From the NCBI GenBank assembly GCA_902805475.1, contig CADCSX010000013.1:124001-188000 (forward strand): DNA of 64,000 nt, read 5' to 3'. Below, piece after piece: positions 51,240-60,050 of the stretch. The stretch comes from Entonaema liquescens (taxonomy: Eukaryota; Ascomycota; Sordariomycetes; Xylariales; Xylariaceae). Within the stretch, counting starts at the first letter, position 1. The number at the start of each line of letters is the position of its first letter. The notes beneath the pieces are model-generated. The model saw nothing but the letters and a program-made list of their open reading frames with translations. It was not told the origin of the DNA and made no database searches. A program made the translations under genes and the position numbers.

Positions 51240-51295
51240 GCAGAAGATATGTAGGGTACGACTGTTCGTCGATTAAAAAGTTACATGAGCTGGGT
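51240..51295 (+). rRNA. rnl: Large-subunit rRNA exon 13 (56 bases)
   Basis: GCAGAAGATATGTAGGGTAC, GACTGTTCGTCGATTAAAAA and CATGAGCTGGGT; E. coli about 2530-2585. Confidence 0.92.
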
Positions 51296-51426
51296 GTTTA
51301 GCCCGTTATTTTTGTGTAAGATTTTTACACTTAAATTTTGATAATAATCGGATTAATTGCAAGAAGACTTTATAATATTTAAAGGAATTTGCAGCGAAGT
51401 TTATCTTAGTTCAATTTATCAACTAT

Positions 51427-51464
51427 CGCCCCCCGCAAGCTTTAGCTTCGCTAGGGGGGGGCGA
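51427..51464 (+). repeat. Palindrome family B inside a ribozyme loop
   Basis: CCCCCCGCAAGCTTTAGCTT then CGCTAGGGGGGG, flanked by the inverted pair AACTATCG / CGATAGTT, so it sits at the tip of an existing stem of intron 13. Confidence 0.85.
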
Positions 51465-51594
51465 TAGTTGATATTAAATGATAAAACCGTTCAACGACTA
51501 AGGGTGAGTATAGCTATAACAATAACCCTCTAATAATTCGATGCTACGAAGGGAAGTAAGGTAAAATAAATTGAAAATTATACAAATAAAAAAA

Positions 51595-52380
51595 ATGAAT
51601 AAAACATCTATGATTAGATTCTTAAATTCGCTAAATAAACTGGAAAATCATAAAAAGGAATTACGTAGTAAGCCCAAATTATCGATATATTTAAATGATG
51701 TTCTAATAGGTTTACTTTTAAGTGACGGGTACTTGGAAAGATCTTCGCCTACGAGTGGAGTTCGTTTAACTGTTAGTTTTGGTGTTAAGCATTTGGCTTA
51801 TTTAATGTATTTATTTAATCTATTAGAGCCTTATACTAACACAGAACCTACGTCAATTAGTGTTTATAATAAGCAGACTAAGACTAATTATGAAGTATGT
51901 AGATTTAAAACTGTAAGTTTACCTCAATTCTTGTACTATTATGAGTTATTTTATAAAGTTAATTCTGAAGGTAAATTTATAAAAGTTATTCCTTTAAATA
52001 TAGAAGAACTTATTTCTCCAGTAGTATTAGCGCATCTCCTTATGGGGGATGGAAATATAAAGCAACCAGATAAAATTATACGTATATATACGTATAGTTT
52101 TACTCATGAAGAAGTAAGTAGATTAGCTTTGGCTATTACTCGTAAATTAAATATATTAACTAAAGTAGTTCATGATAGAAATAATCAATATATGATTACA
52201 ATAAGTAAAAGTGAACTATATTTAGTACAAGAACTAATTAAACCACATATGCATCCATCTATGTATTATAAAATAGACTTGGATTCAAATGGTTTAGAGT
52301 CGTTTAATTATAAAGATCTAGCTGAACTACAATACTTCAGTCCAGATTGTGTGAATTATTTTGATATTTACGGTAAATAA
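51595..52380 (+). CDS. LAGLIDADG endonuclease (type 2 domain) of rnl intron 13
   Basis: 261 residues from ATG 51595; a TTG at 51571 is also in frame. Two motifs, VLIGLLLSDGYLER and LAHLLMGDGNIKQ, end in DG as in the second LAGLIDADG family, which includes the omega enzyme I-SceI. Other segments: SFGVKHLAYLMYLFNLLEPY and KPHMHPSMYYKIDL near the end. No UGA in the frame. Intact and distinct from all other nucleases in the window. Confidence 0.88.
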   Translation: MNKTSMIRFLNSLNKLENHKKELRSKPKLSIYLNDVLIGLLLSDGYLERSSPTSGVRLTVSFGVKHLAYLMYLFNLLEPYTNTEPTSISVYNKQTKTNYEVCRFKTVSLPQFLYYYELFYKVNSEGKFIKVIPLNIEELISPVVLAHLLMGDGNIKQPDKIIRIYTYSFTHEEVSRLALAITRKLNILTKVVHDRNNQYMITISKSELYLVQELIKPHMHPSMYYKIDLDSNGLESFNYKDLAELQYFSPDCVNYFDIYGK

Positions 52381-52565
52381 CTTTAGTTTTATCTGTTCAT
52401 GTTTGCAGGTGAATGTTCCTTAGTATTTTTGCTGTTTGTGTTTGCGGGTAACTTACTTTTATCCTAGTAGTAATGACATAGTCTGAGCAACATAGTAATA
52501 TGTTGAATTTGTTAATTAAAGTTTAATAATAAAGTTTACACTTTAATTCAGAAGATAACATTTTG

Positions 52566-53030
52566 TAAATACGTCGTGAGACAGTATGGTTTCTATCTTC
52601 TAGAGGAAATTAGAATATAATAAGGAATAACCTATGTACGAAAGGAACTTGGGAGGCGCCTCGGCGCCTTGAAATAACATGATTATAAATCTCTGGTTTA
52701 CCTATTGTTTAGGTGTTAAATATAGGCAATAATTTACCTCTATAATCAAAAGAGGGATTATTTAAGTTTAACTATCCTACTTTCACTTGAGTAGTTATAT
52801 AGCCTAGGCATGGTAGGGAAGCTATGTTTGTCAAAGATAAGTGCTGAAAGCATCTAGGCACGAAGCTTACCTTAAGATATTTCTTAAATATACGTTTTAT
52901 AATAAGACGAATTGGTTTAATAGTTTGCCTTATAATTAAGGATTTTCTATTAAATAATAGGCTTTGTTTGTAAGAACCTAGAGGTTTTAAGGATCAAAGT
53001 ACTAATTTTATAACTTACTAAATATTTTAT
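52566..53030 (+). rRNA. rnl: Large-subunit rRNA exon 14 and 3' end
   Basis: TAAATACGTCGTGAGACAGT, the sarcin-ricin loop region (CCTATGTACGAAAGGAACTT, about 52632), GATAAGTGCTGAAAGCATCT (about 52838), GTACTAATTTTATAACTTAC at the end. The 3' terminus is approximate. A diverged copy of about 52687-53045 lies at 55303-55690. Confidence 0.87.
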
Positions 53031-53526
53031 ATATCTTACATTATATTTTTTTTTATTCAATATAACCACAATTTTTAAAAACAATAACCATAATCGTAAC
53101 TGTAAATCTATTGATATATATAATAGGTAAGTAGGAATGGAAGGGAGATCCATTCCGTTACCGAGGGTATAGTAATTATACCTTGATCCGTCACTCCGCG
53201 TTTCTTGCTACGCAGGAAAGAGCTACACGGTGAAATCGCGTGGAGAAAAAAAAAGAATTTATAAAGTTTACCACTTAAAGCAGAGTATGTTATATAGGCT
53301 AAAGGGTTCAATAATTTTTAGTAAGGTAAGTTATTAAGATGAAAAGAGTAGTTTTTAAGGTAAAAGTCCATAAATCTTCCTAATTTCTCTTATTAACTGC
53401 CTTGGGCCTCATGGGGCCTTCGTATCGCGAATTAGTAAAAATTCGTCGCGAAATGTAAATTGAATAGCTATATTTATTCAATTAAATTTAACACTAGATA
53501 CAATAATTTAATTTATATAACATAAA
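53031..53526 (+). other. Spacer after rnl, nothing assigned
   Basis: AT-rich. Short stem GTAATTATAC region and a CTTGGGCCTCATGGGGCCTT palindrome-like patch at about 53402. No gene, tRNA or intron core seen. Confidence 0.5.
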
Positions 53527-53814
53527 ATGAAAACTACACAAGTGCGATTATTATATAGAATATGTACTGTACGCGGCGTTATTCTTAATATAGGAGAGGT
53601 CTTACACTCTATTATTAAACTCGTTTCATTCGAAGGGGTTCCGGTTAGAGTTAAAGCTCTTCGTCGTATCATAAATAGGTTCGATTTTTTTAACCCTTTA
53701 TTTCGTTTAGGCAAAATAATAGTCAATGGGATCCTTGGTAGGGAGACTGTAATATCGGTTAGTTCTAGGCTTCGCCTCGCCCTCGAGCAGAGCCCAGCCC
53801 CTGCTTCGCAGGGC

Positions 53815-53884
53815 TAGCCCCGCGCGCAGCGCGCGGGGTCAGACCCCCCTCTCGTATATATATATATATACGAGGGGGGGCTAG
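53815..53884 (+). repeat. GC palindrome family C variant
   Basis: AGCCCCGCGCGCAGCGCGCG, GTCAGACC, CCCCTCTCG and a lengthened TATATATATATATA middle. Compare 16441-16500 and 32414-32475. Confidence 0.85.
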
Positions 53885-54117
53885 CATGTCTAATTTAGTT
53901 CCTAAAACAACATACGATTTTACATATGGAGTATATAGAATTTATTCCACTAATGCTATATTTAGTACTGAGTGTTCTCAATTACATTGTAGTATTACGG
54001 TAGATGGAAATAACCCAACCCCCCCCCGCAAGCTTTAGCTTCGCTTAGCTTCGCTAGGGGGGGGGAAAAGAAGGTAAAACCCTTATCGCTCAAATACACG
54101 GGCAGATGAATAATAAT

Positions 54118-54256
54118 CCCGTATCCTCCTCTGCGAAGCAGGCGAAGCACCCCTCCTTCCTCCTCAACTAGTTGAGGAGGCGGAGGGGGAGCTTCGCTCA
54201 TGAGGGGGAGGATCAGCAGGGCGTAGCCCGTGCTGGGTAGCTGCGCTAAGGTTATC
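54118..54256 (+). repeat. Composite GC-rich element
   Basis: Same module order as 9405-9563, ending AGCAGGGCGTAGCCCGTGCT then GGGTAGCTGCGCTAAGG. Confidence 0.85.
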
Positions 54257-54600
54257 AAAAAATTTATTTTTGGAAACGGATGGTGGTATAATATTTAAAA
54301 GCCGTGAACAGCTGTTATCTGAAGCTACTAAATTTTTAAGCGGAGTTACAAATTATGAGTTGAAAGCAGATAATAGAATATGGATTAAGTCTTTAAATAA
54401 ATTCAAGAATGACACTTCTGCAAAGTTAGTTAACTTAGTTGATAAATCAACAGGTGCAGTGTTAATATCTTTTACATCTAAGACTTCATGTGCTCAAATG
54501 TTAGGTATTTCCTACGAAGTAGGGGGGGGGTAAGACAAAGAATAAAGCTTGAAAGAGAGTTTAAGTATGAAGGTAAAGTAGTTTATCTTACAAAACTATA

Positions 54601-55302
54601 GAGATTAAAGATTTCGTTTATAGCTCAAGTAAGATTAGACTTACTTAAAATTTAGTTTTGCTGAAGGTCTCGCTTGCTAGCTGCGCTAAGGGAATTCGGA
54701 TTCAACAGGAGAATTTATCAATGCTAGGGCTAGAACATAGAGGTTTATTGCTGCTGCATGCTTAACGTTTATAGGATTAAATTTCTGCGTAACACAAATC
54801 TAATCGACATCTCCCTTCCCCCCCCCCGCAAGCTTTAGCTTCGCGGCTTCGCGGCTTCGCTTAGCTTCGCTAGGGGGGGGTGGTATATCGATAGATTTAC
54901 AGTAAATAGAAACATATAACGTATTATGGTTAAACAAAATTGTTTAACCTGAATGATCTTATTATAGACGGTTATATATGTGATTTTTTTCGAAGGCGGT
55001 ACCTCCTCCTGCAGCGAAGCTTTAATTTTATTAAAGCTTCGCTGCAGCTTCTTAGGGAGCTTTAAGATAAAACCTAAAATATTGGTTCGAGTCCAGTTGA
55101 TCATATAACTTAATACAATAGCTATTTACGGTTAAGAGTCTTTTTTTTCGCGGGTTTGCTCCTTCCTTCTTTCCCCCCCCCGCAAGCTTTAGCTTCGCTA
55201 GGGGGGGGAAAGAAGGAGGAGCCCTTTGTACTTCGTAGGAGAGCTCTAATTTAATTAGTGTCCGAAACTTGGTATATTAATATATTAATATTGAAATAGT
55301 AT
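54601..55302 (+). other. Spacer with several family B palindromes
   Basis: Palindromes at about 54820-54880 (with repeated CGGCTTCG steps), 55005-55050 (CTGCAGCGAAGCTTTAAT and inverse) and 55175-55209. Fragments of AT-rich coding-like sequence lie between, but none I can name. Confidence 0.5.
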
Positions 55303-55690
55303 AGTTATTAATCTCTGGTTTACCTGTTTATATGTCCAAATATTAAATTATTAATGTATAGTTTTCATTATACAGGACTATCCTACTTTCACTTGAGTAG
55401 TTATATAGTATAGGCAGGGCAGGAAAGCTAAGTTAGTCCGAGATAAGGGCTGAAAGCATCTAGGTACGAAGCTTACCTTAAGATATTTCTTAAATATACG
55501 TAATATAATATTACGAAGCTATAATTCTAAAAATGATAGCATAAATGCTATCAATTTTGTTTTCCCCCCCCCCGCAAGCTTGTGCAAGCTTTAGGGGGGG
55601 GGGGTAGATATAGGCTTTATTTGTATTAATCTAGAGATTTTAAGGTATGAAGAGTACTAATTTTATAAATGACTAAATATTTTATTTATA
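55303..55690 (+). pseudogene. Duplicated 3' end of rnl
   Basis: AATCTCTGGTTTACCTGTT, CTATCCTACTTTCACTTGAG, GGGCTGAAAGCATCTAGGTA and AGTACTAATTTTATAAATGA follow, in the same order, 52687-53045 of the real gene. Identity is highest in the conserved stems; loops have diverged, and a family B palindrome (55564-55606) occupies one loop. No upstream rRNA sequence precedes it. Confidence 0.85.
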
Positions 55691-56450
55691 TCTTACATTA
55701 TTTATTTGGCCTGGTTAGCATAAAATCTTATCTATCCTCATTCCATCATTTCGATAGGTCTAGGTAGGACAAGAATTTATTTGCTCAATTGTTAAGGAGG
55801 AAAGTAGAATTATGTATACAAATCCTATAAAGGTAACCCTCGCTTGCTAATCCTCCGGATAAGAAAAATTAAGTAACTTGTGCAAAGGAGATTCTCGGTT
55901 TTCAGGCTTTAAACCGTTAAGTATATCCATATAATTAGATATACCTGCCTGAGGATAGGCTTGGTACTTCAAAAACCTACCTCCTGAGTATGTATGAGCA
56001 CCACCATACTTTTGTATTATTTATTAAAGACGGTTCGGTTTAAGTATGGGTTAGATTGGCTTTAAATCCTTACCGGAGGGTAAACAATACTCCCTATATA
56101 TTATAAATAATACTGCATTTTTATAATTAACGATAGTCCAGAGCCGGCACAGTGTTTTCTCAACCTTAGCCCCTAGTCTACAGAGATAATGGTCTGTGTC
56201 GGTTCCTTTATAAAGTTTAGGTTTTGTAAGCTCATTTAAGTAGTGGCCCTCTCTCGCGGCTAGGTCAAGCCCATTAATTAAATAAAATATGAAAAAATAA
56301 ATTTTGATGTATTAGAATTAGCAGCAAAAATGCGAGATCTTATTTATACGCCTTAGATTCTGGATCAGTTTTAAATAATAATAGCTTATTTTACTACGTA
56401 GTCCTGCCTGCCTGCCTGCCCTTTCCCCTACGAAGTACGAAGTCGGGGAT
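55691..56450 (+). other. Unassigned region
   Basis: Mixed AT-rich and moderately GC stretches, for example AGAGCCGGCACAGTGTTTTC at about 56140 and TCTGTGTCGGTTCC at about 56190, which can pair with each other. This could be part of an orphan structured RNA or intron remnant. No ORF, tRNA or known core seen. Confidence 0.4.
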
Positions 56451-56452
56451 AG

Positions 56453-56482
56453 GCGGCGGCGGCGGCGGCGGCGGCGGCGGCT

Positions 56483-56519
<37 letters not shown>

Positions 56520-56522
56520 AGG
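56453..56522 (+). repeat. Perfect (GGC)n / (GCC)n hairpin
   Basis: About nine GGC units, the tip GGCTTCGCC, then about ten GCC units. Flanked on the left by CCTGCCTGCCTGCC and a TACGAAGTACGAAG stretch, on the right by GCAGGAGGAGG. The same flanks occur at 56880-56970. Confidence 0.9.
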
Positions 56523-56706
56523 AGGAGGTGTTTTTATGGAGTCTATATAATAGAGGTGTAAATTTGGATATCTAAATTTTCTAAAATACCCCTTTATTAA
56601 GAAGGGTATAAATTTATAGTATATAAATAATAAGTAAGTTATTAATATAACTAAGGTTTGTATAGAATGAATAGAATATAATCTACTTCAATCTTATTCA
56701 AACTTA

Positions 56707-56780
56707 AGCCTAGTTAGCATAAATAGTAATGCAATTGTTTTGTAATCAATTGACAGGGGGGCAGTACCCCTACTGGGCTA
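56707..56780 (+). tRNA. trnT: tRNA-Thr (TGT)
   Basis: Acceptor AGCCTAG / CTGGGCT, anticodon loop TTTGTAA in an ATTGT/TCAAT stem (one mismatch), T arm AGGGG-GGCAGTA-CCCCT. Confidence 0.88.
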
Positions 56781-56819
56781 TTACGTTTTAGTTTTTAATT
56801 AGAGAGCTACATATCTAGG

Positions 56820-56970
56820 CTGCGAAGCGGTCTCGGCCTCGGCCCGAGGCCAGCCCTCCGAAGGACCTTCGGTCCTGCCTTCCTGCCTGCCTTCCTGCCT
56901 GCCTGCCTGCCTGCCCTTTCCCCTACGAAGTACGAAGTCGGGGATAGGCGCCGGCGGAGGAGGAGGAGGG
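56820..56970 (+). repeat. GC-rich patch with CCTGC repeats
   Basis: CTCGGCCTCGGCCCGAGGCC, CCTTCGGTCCTGCC, five or more CCTGC units and CTACGAAGTACGAAGTCGGG. It shares the right part with the region at 56405-56460. Confidence 0.8.
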
Positions 56971-56977
56971 TATGTTG

Positions 56978-57250
56978 AATGGATGGTTCATATTTCTTTA
57001 GTGCTTCTAATAAAAGCCTAGTATTCACTATTAGCCAAAAAGGTAACTTTGATTTAATGAATGCTATTAAAAATTTCTTACTAAACTTAGCAGGTGCTCT
57101 GGGTAAAGAGTAATATAAGTAATGTAAAGGGCAATATCTTAATAGTTGAATCAAAAGATATAATATGAAGAATTTAAGTATTTATTCCTTATTCCCTTCA
57201 GGAGATAAGGAATTCATTCAATTAGTAACTATTCATTCATTTATTTGAAG
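56978..57250 (+). pseudogene. Remnant of a LAGLIDADG gene
   Basis: DGSYFFSASNKSLVFTISQK, then NFDLMNAIKNFLLNLAGALG, resembles the start of the second half of the rns intron 1 type proteins (DGSF ... PVFSI ... LLNAIKEYL). Stops follow. The GC patch at 56820-56970 lies directly before it, where the motif LLGFIEG would have been. Confidence 0.5.
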
Positions 57251-57540
57251 ATTTAATCTTTCGTAGTAAAATTATTTATACTATAGTGACGGTAAAGTTA
57301 TCTAAAGTATCTTTATAGGCAGTGCATTACATAGTACAAAAATCCTAATCATTTCAATTTAGTAATAAGTCAGTATATTTACGTAAAGTTCTATATCTTA
57401 ATTGACGGCAATTCTTTGCTTAATTGCAAATAAATATTTCATCTACATATGGTTAGCCTGACTATGTATTTAAGTATTGGTAGTATGAGGGTTATTCCTA
57501 TTATACAAATGTTAGTGGTAAGACATTAGGTTATATATGA
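57251..57540 (+). other. AT-rich spacer
   Basis: No gene or clear repeat seen. Confidence 0.5.
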
Positions 57541-57612
57541 GGATTAGTAGTCAAGTGGTAAGACATAGCTCTTTCGATGCTACCATCGCGGGTTCGATCC
57601 CCGTCTAATCTA
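57541..57612 (+). tRNA. trnE: tRNA-Glu (TTC)
   Basis: Acceptor GGATTAG / CTAATCT, anticodon arm TAGCT-CTTTCGA-TGCTA, T arm GCGGG-TTCGATC-CCCGT. Confidence 0.92.
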
Positions 57613-57943
57613 GCTTTAGGCTATAATTAAGATTTTATTTTTTAATTAATACCTAAAAAAGTAAATAGTATAAAAAGTCTGGTTAATAAAGGTATATTGT
57701 TATATTTAAGTTAACCAGATTGTAAAAATGTGCCTAATGGTAGAATAATTAAATCAAAGTATATTCTTAGTGGAGTGTTCTAACCTCGGCTTTTAATGAA
57801 GTATTCGAACCTAGAGTTATTAAGTATAATTTCAGGGTAATTAAATTCTATCCCTTTAAATCATAATAAAGGTATTTTTCTTTCCAGCAGTATATATTGC
57901 TAAGTACTTAATTAGAGTTAAGTTTTTATTTTTATAATTTATG
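57613..57943 (+). other. Spacer with a hairpin
   Basis: AGTCTGGTTAA (57678) pairs with TTAACCAGATT (about 57711). Otherwise AT-rich; a tRNA-like patch near 57730-57830 does not fold well. Confidence 0.4.
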
Positions 57944-58016
57944 TGGCGGAATAGTGTAATAGCAACATATTTGGTTCATGATCAAATGATATAGGTGCAA
58001 GTCCTTTGTCCGCGTC
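57944..58016 (+). tRNA. trnM: tRNA-Met (CAT), first of three
   Basis: Anticodon arm TTTGG-TTCATGA-TCAAA; acceptor TGGCGGA / TCCGCGT pairs only in five positions, with mismatches at the outer end as in initiator tRNAs. Confidence 0.85.
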
Positions 58017-58055
58017 CAGAAAAGTTATGACGGGCCAGCAGCCTAGCACCCCTGC

Positions 58056-58111
58056 GCATAGGTAAAGGGTGCGCACCCTGCTGCGAAGCCTGCGAAGCAG
58101 GGGGGGGGGGG
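58056..58111 (+). repeat. GC-rich hairpin patch
   Basis: AGGGTGCGCACCCT palindrome, then GCTGCGAAGCCTGCGAAGCA and a G run; part of the same CGAAG-based repeat family. Confidence 0.75.
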
Positions 58112-58280
58112 CTAATTTTTAAGTAATTTAGTACTCCTAAGATTTGAAAAAATAAATGTATATATAAGTATAATTGGTAACTACATAACTTATTGAGTGT
58201 TTTGAGATCTTATTATGTAAATACCTTTTTTTTTTTGTACTGATTGTAATTTATGTTTCAACTATTAAAAATAGTTTAAG

Positions 58281-58351
58281 AGGCTATAGCTTAATTGGTA
58301 AAGCATACTGCTCATAACAGTAAAAATGAGTGTTCAAGTCACTTTAGCCTT
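58281..58351 (+). tRNA. trnM: tRNA-Met (CAT), second
   Basis: Acceptor AGGCTAT / TTAGCCT, anticodon arm TACTG-CTCATAA-CAGTA, T loop TTCAAGT. Confidence 0.92.
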
Positions 58352-58352
58352 A

Positions 58353-58434
58353 ATCCGAGTGGTGAAATGGAAGACACAACAAATTTAAACTTTGTAGGCT
58401 AACTGCCGTAAAGGTTCAAGTCCTTTCTCGGATA
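58353..58434 (+). tRNA. trnL: tRNA-Leu (TAA)
   Basis: Acceptor ATCCGAG / CTCGGAT, anticodon arm ACAAA-TTTAAAC-TTTGT, long variable arm, T arm AAAGG-TTCAAGT-CCTTT. One base after tRNA-Met. Confidence 0.94.
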
Positions 58435-58566
58435 TTTTTGTAATAATAAAACTAAAAGTATATGTAAAATTAGTTATTATAATGTCGTTAATTTTAGTCT
58501 TGTTTCAGTTCCTTGCGCTGAGCGAAGCTCGAGCTAGGTAGCTACGCTAAGATAATATTAATAAAA

Positions 58567-58637
58567 GGGGGCATGGTTTAATGGTAAAACTGTAACTTTG
58601 CAAGTTACTTATTTGAGTTCGATTCTCAATGTCTCCA
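58567..58637 (+). tRNA. trnA: tRNA-Ala (TGC)
   Basis: Acceptor GGGGGCA / TGTCTCC (G-T pairs), anticodon arm GTAAC-TTTGCAA-GTTAC, T loop TTCGATT. Confidence 0.92.
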
Positions 58638-59074
58638 TATAATGCGAACTTAAAATTTTTATGGCGCAAGCTCTCCCCTTTAATAAAGTAGTTGTATATA
58701 TTTAGTGATTAAATGTACTTATAAACTAAATAATTTATCTTCATTTTCTTATCTTTCAATTATGAAAAAAAATAAAGTAATTTTTCAGCCAACACATATT
58801 TATTAAATAAATATCCTCTTGAAATTCAGCGCCTCCTTTCTCTATTTTCAAAAAGCCAGTACAAACCAAAATTTAGTTAAAGAGCTGTCCTCTCTCCTGG
58901 CGAAGCACCCCTCCTTCCTCCTCAACTAGTTGAGGAGGAAGGAGGGGTGCTTCGCCAGCTTCGCAGGAGGGGATATAGGTAGCAAAGCTGGTAATAAGCA
59001 AAGGTTAAATTTTTGGATATGGAATTGTCTATATTATATAAATCTAATAAAGGAGGAATATCTTTTAATTTAAA
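58638..59074 (+). other. Spacer with a family A palindrome
   Basis: The palindrome is at 58908-58947, flanked by GGCGAAGCACC and its near complement TGCTTCGCC. No gene seen elsewhere in the spacer. Confidence 0.6.
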
Positions 59075-59147
59075 GCCTAGGTAACTCAATTGGTAGAGTG
59101 AAATATTGAAGCTATTTTCGTTGTAGGTTCAAGTCCTATCTTAGGCA
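59075..59147 (+). tRNA. trnF: tRNA-Phe (GAA)
   Basis: Acceptor GCCTAGG / CTTAGGC, anticodon arm AAATA-TTGAAGC-TATTT, T arm GTAGG-TTCAAGT-CCTAT. Confidence 0.92.
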
Positions 59148-59153
59148 ATATAG

Positions 59154-59235
59154 ATAGGTATGTTGGAATTGGCAGACAAGTTCCCTTTAGACTGGAATGG
59201 TTAAACCCGTACAAGTTCAAGTCTTGTTACCTATA
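59154..59235 (+). tRNA. trnL: tRNA-Leu (TAG)
   Basis: Acceptor ATAGGTA / TACCTAT, anticodon arm TTCCC-TTTAGAC-TGGAA, long variable arm, T arm ACAAG-TTCAAGT-CTTGT. Confidence 0.93.
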
Positions 59236-59247
59236 TATATATATATA

Positions 59248-59321
59248 TATCTCGTGGACTAATGGGGTAAGTCATAAATCTTTGATATTTACTATTAGGT
59301 GTTCGAATCACCTCGAGATAA
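59248..59321 (+). tRNA. trnQ: tRNA-Gln (TTG)
   Basis: Acceptor TATCTCG / CGAGATA, anticodon arm TAAAT-CTTTGAT-ATTTA, T arm GGTG-TTCGAAT-CACC. Confidence 0.92.
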
Positions 59322-59323
59322 TA

Positions 59324-59397
59324 GGTAAGTATAACTCAAAGGTAGAGTGACTGTATGTGGCTCAGTATGTTCTTGGTTCAAGTCCAAGTATTTACCC
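59324..59397 (+). tRNA. trnH: tRNA-His (GTG)
   Basis: Acceptor GGTAAGT / ATTTACC, anticodon arm ACTGT-ATGTGGC-TCAGT, T arm CTTGG-TTCAAGT-CCAAG; a C at the discriminator place as usual for histidine. Confidence 0.92.
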
Positions 59398-59404
59398 CAT
59401 TTTT

Positions 59405-59560
59405 CCCGTATCCTCCCCTGCGAAGCAGGCGAAGCACCCCTCCTTCCTCCTCAACTAGTTGAGGAGGCGGAGGGGGAGCTTCGCTCAGGAGGGGGTGGAT
59501 CAGCAGAGCGTAGCTTGTGCTGTTGTGCTGGCCTCCTCCTCCCAGCGAAGCTGGGGCAGG
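59405..59560 (+). repeat. Composite GC-rich element
   Basis: Same modules as 9405-9563, with CAGCAGAGCGTAGCTTGTGC and a CCTCCTCCTCCCAGCGAAG end. Confidence 0.85.
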
Positions 59561-59585
59561 CAGGCAGGTGATATTTTTCAAATTC

Positions 59586-59745
59586 AGCAGCGAAGCAGCC
59601 CAGCTTCAAATAAATTTTGATGCGGAGGGCTCGCCCCCTGTCCCCCTGTCCCCTGTCCCCCTGCTTCGCAGGGGGGGCTTCGCCTGCTTCGCAGGGGGGC
59701 TTCGCCTGCTTCGCAGGGCGATCCCAGCCGCAGGCGCCCGGGATT
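59586..59745 (+). repeat. GC-rich element family G, long form
   Basis: GGCTCGCCCCCTGTCCCCCT, then three CTTCGCCTGCTTCGCAGGG units and GCGATCCCAGCCGCAGGCGC with CCGGGATT. Its short form is at 19568-19663 in cox3 intron 4. Confidence 0.8.
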
Positions 59746-59852
59746 AGTTTTTATGTTTCTAAAACTAGAAATAATGGTTCCACTATAAATACTACAATTA
59801 AACCATTGAAAATAGATAGTCCTATTTTTAATAATTTAAATATTATAATAAG

Positions 59853-59922
59853 GGATATTAGCATAATGGTAATGTATGTGACTTTTAATCTACATCATAT
59901 GAGTTCGAATCTCGTATATCCT
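59853..59922 (+). tRNA. trnK: tRNA-Lys (TTT), copy 2
   Basis: Like 9207-9276 but with TTAGC in the D arm. Acceptor GGATATT / TATATCC, anticodon loop CTTTTAA, T arm ATGAG-TTCGAAT-CTCGT. The anticodon stem needs a bulged C or a mismatch. Confidence 0.75.
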
Positions 59923-59974
59923 ATCATATTAGTAACAAGACTATCAGTATCAGAGTAATAAATTTGACCTCCTT

Positions 59975-60050
59975 TCCCTAATCCCCCTGTCCCCCTGCTT
60001 CGCAGGGGGGCATATCCCCCCTCAAGCTTTAGCTTCGGCTGGGGGATTAG
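59975..60050 (+). repeat. Palindromic GC patch
   Basis: TTTCCCTAATCCCC ... GGGGGATTAGGGAA stem with CCCCTGCTTCGCAGGGGGG and CAAGCTTTAGCTTCGGCTGG inside; nested hairpins of the B and G types. Confidence 0.8.

Larger units (their letters stand above)
51296..52565 (+). other. rnl intron 13, group I with LAGLIDADG gene
   Basis: Core: P TCGGATTAATTGCAAG (about 51349), Q TTGCAGCGAAGTTT (about 51389), R CGTTCAACGACTAAGGG (about 51488), S ATGACATAGTCTGAGC (about 52482). A family B palindrome at 51427-51464 forms a loop between Q and R. Near E. coli 2585. Confidence 0.9.
53527..54600 (+). pseudogene. Broken ORF series with nuclease-type tail
   Basis: First frame from ATG 53527: MKTTQVRLLYRICTVRGVIL, GEVLHSIIKLVSFEGVPVRV, running to about 53760, where GC sequence takes over. 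Second piece (53886-54000): MSNLVPKTTYDFTYGVYRIY. Third (54270-54515): METDGGIIFKSREQLLSEAT to LVDKSTGAVLISFTSKTSCA; fourth (54534-54600): RIKLEREFKYEGKVVYLTKL. The last two resemble the NUMOD-type DNA-binding end of intron nucleases. Family C (53815-53884), B (54020-54063) and composite elements (54118-54256) and a small TACGAAGTAGGG insert (about 54513) separate the pieces. I infer one ancestral gene; the N-terminal family is unknown. Confidence 0.45.

Noticed and set aside
53995..54258. Minus-strand ORF with PPPPQLVEEEGG
   Set aside because: Translation of the composite GC element; identical peptide strings appear at other copies.
55786..56200. RNase P RNA (rnpB) candidate
   Set aside because: GAGGAAAG at about 55797 resembles one conserved block, but I could not find the matching 3' block or a P4 pairing.
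56807..57154. Minus-strand ORF with RRAGRQAGRKAGRK
   Set aside because: Product of the CCTGC repeat tract; no family and no conservation.
57673..57840. tRNA gene between trnE and trnM
   Set aside because: A hairpin and a GGTAGAAT patch are present, but no cloverleaf could be formed.
59347..59747. Overlapping ORFs rich in Leu/Ala/Gly on both strands
   Set aside because: They read through GC palindromes, whose CTTCGC and CCTCC repeats are stop-free in many frames; the same peptides recur wherever the element does.
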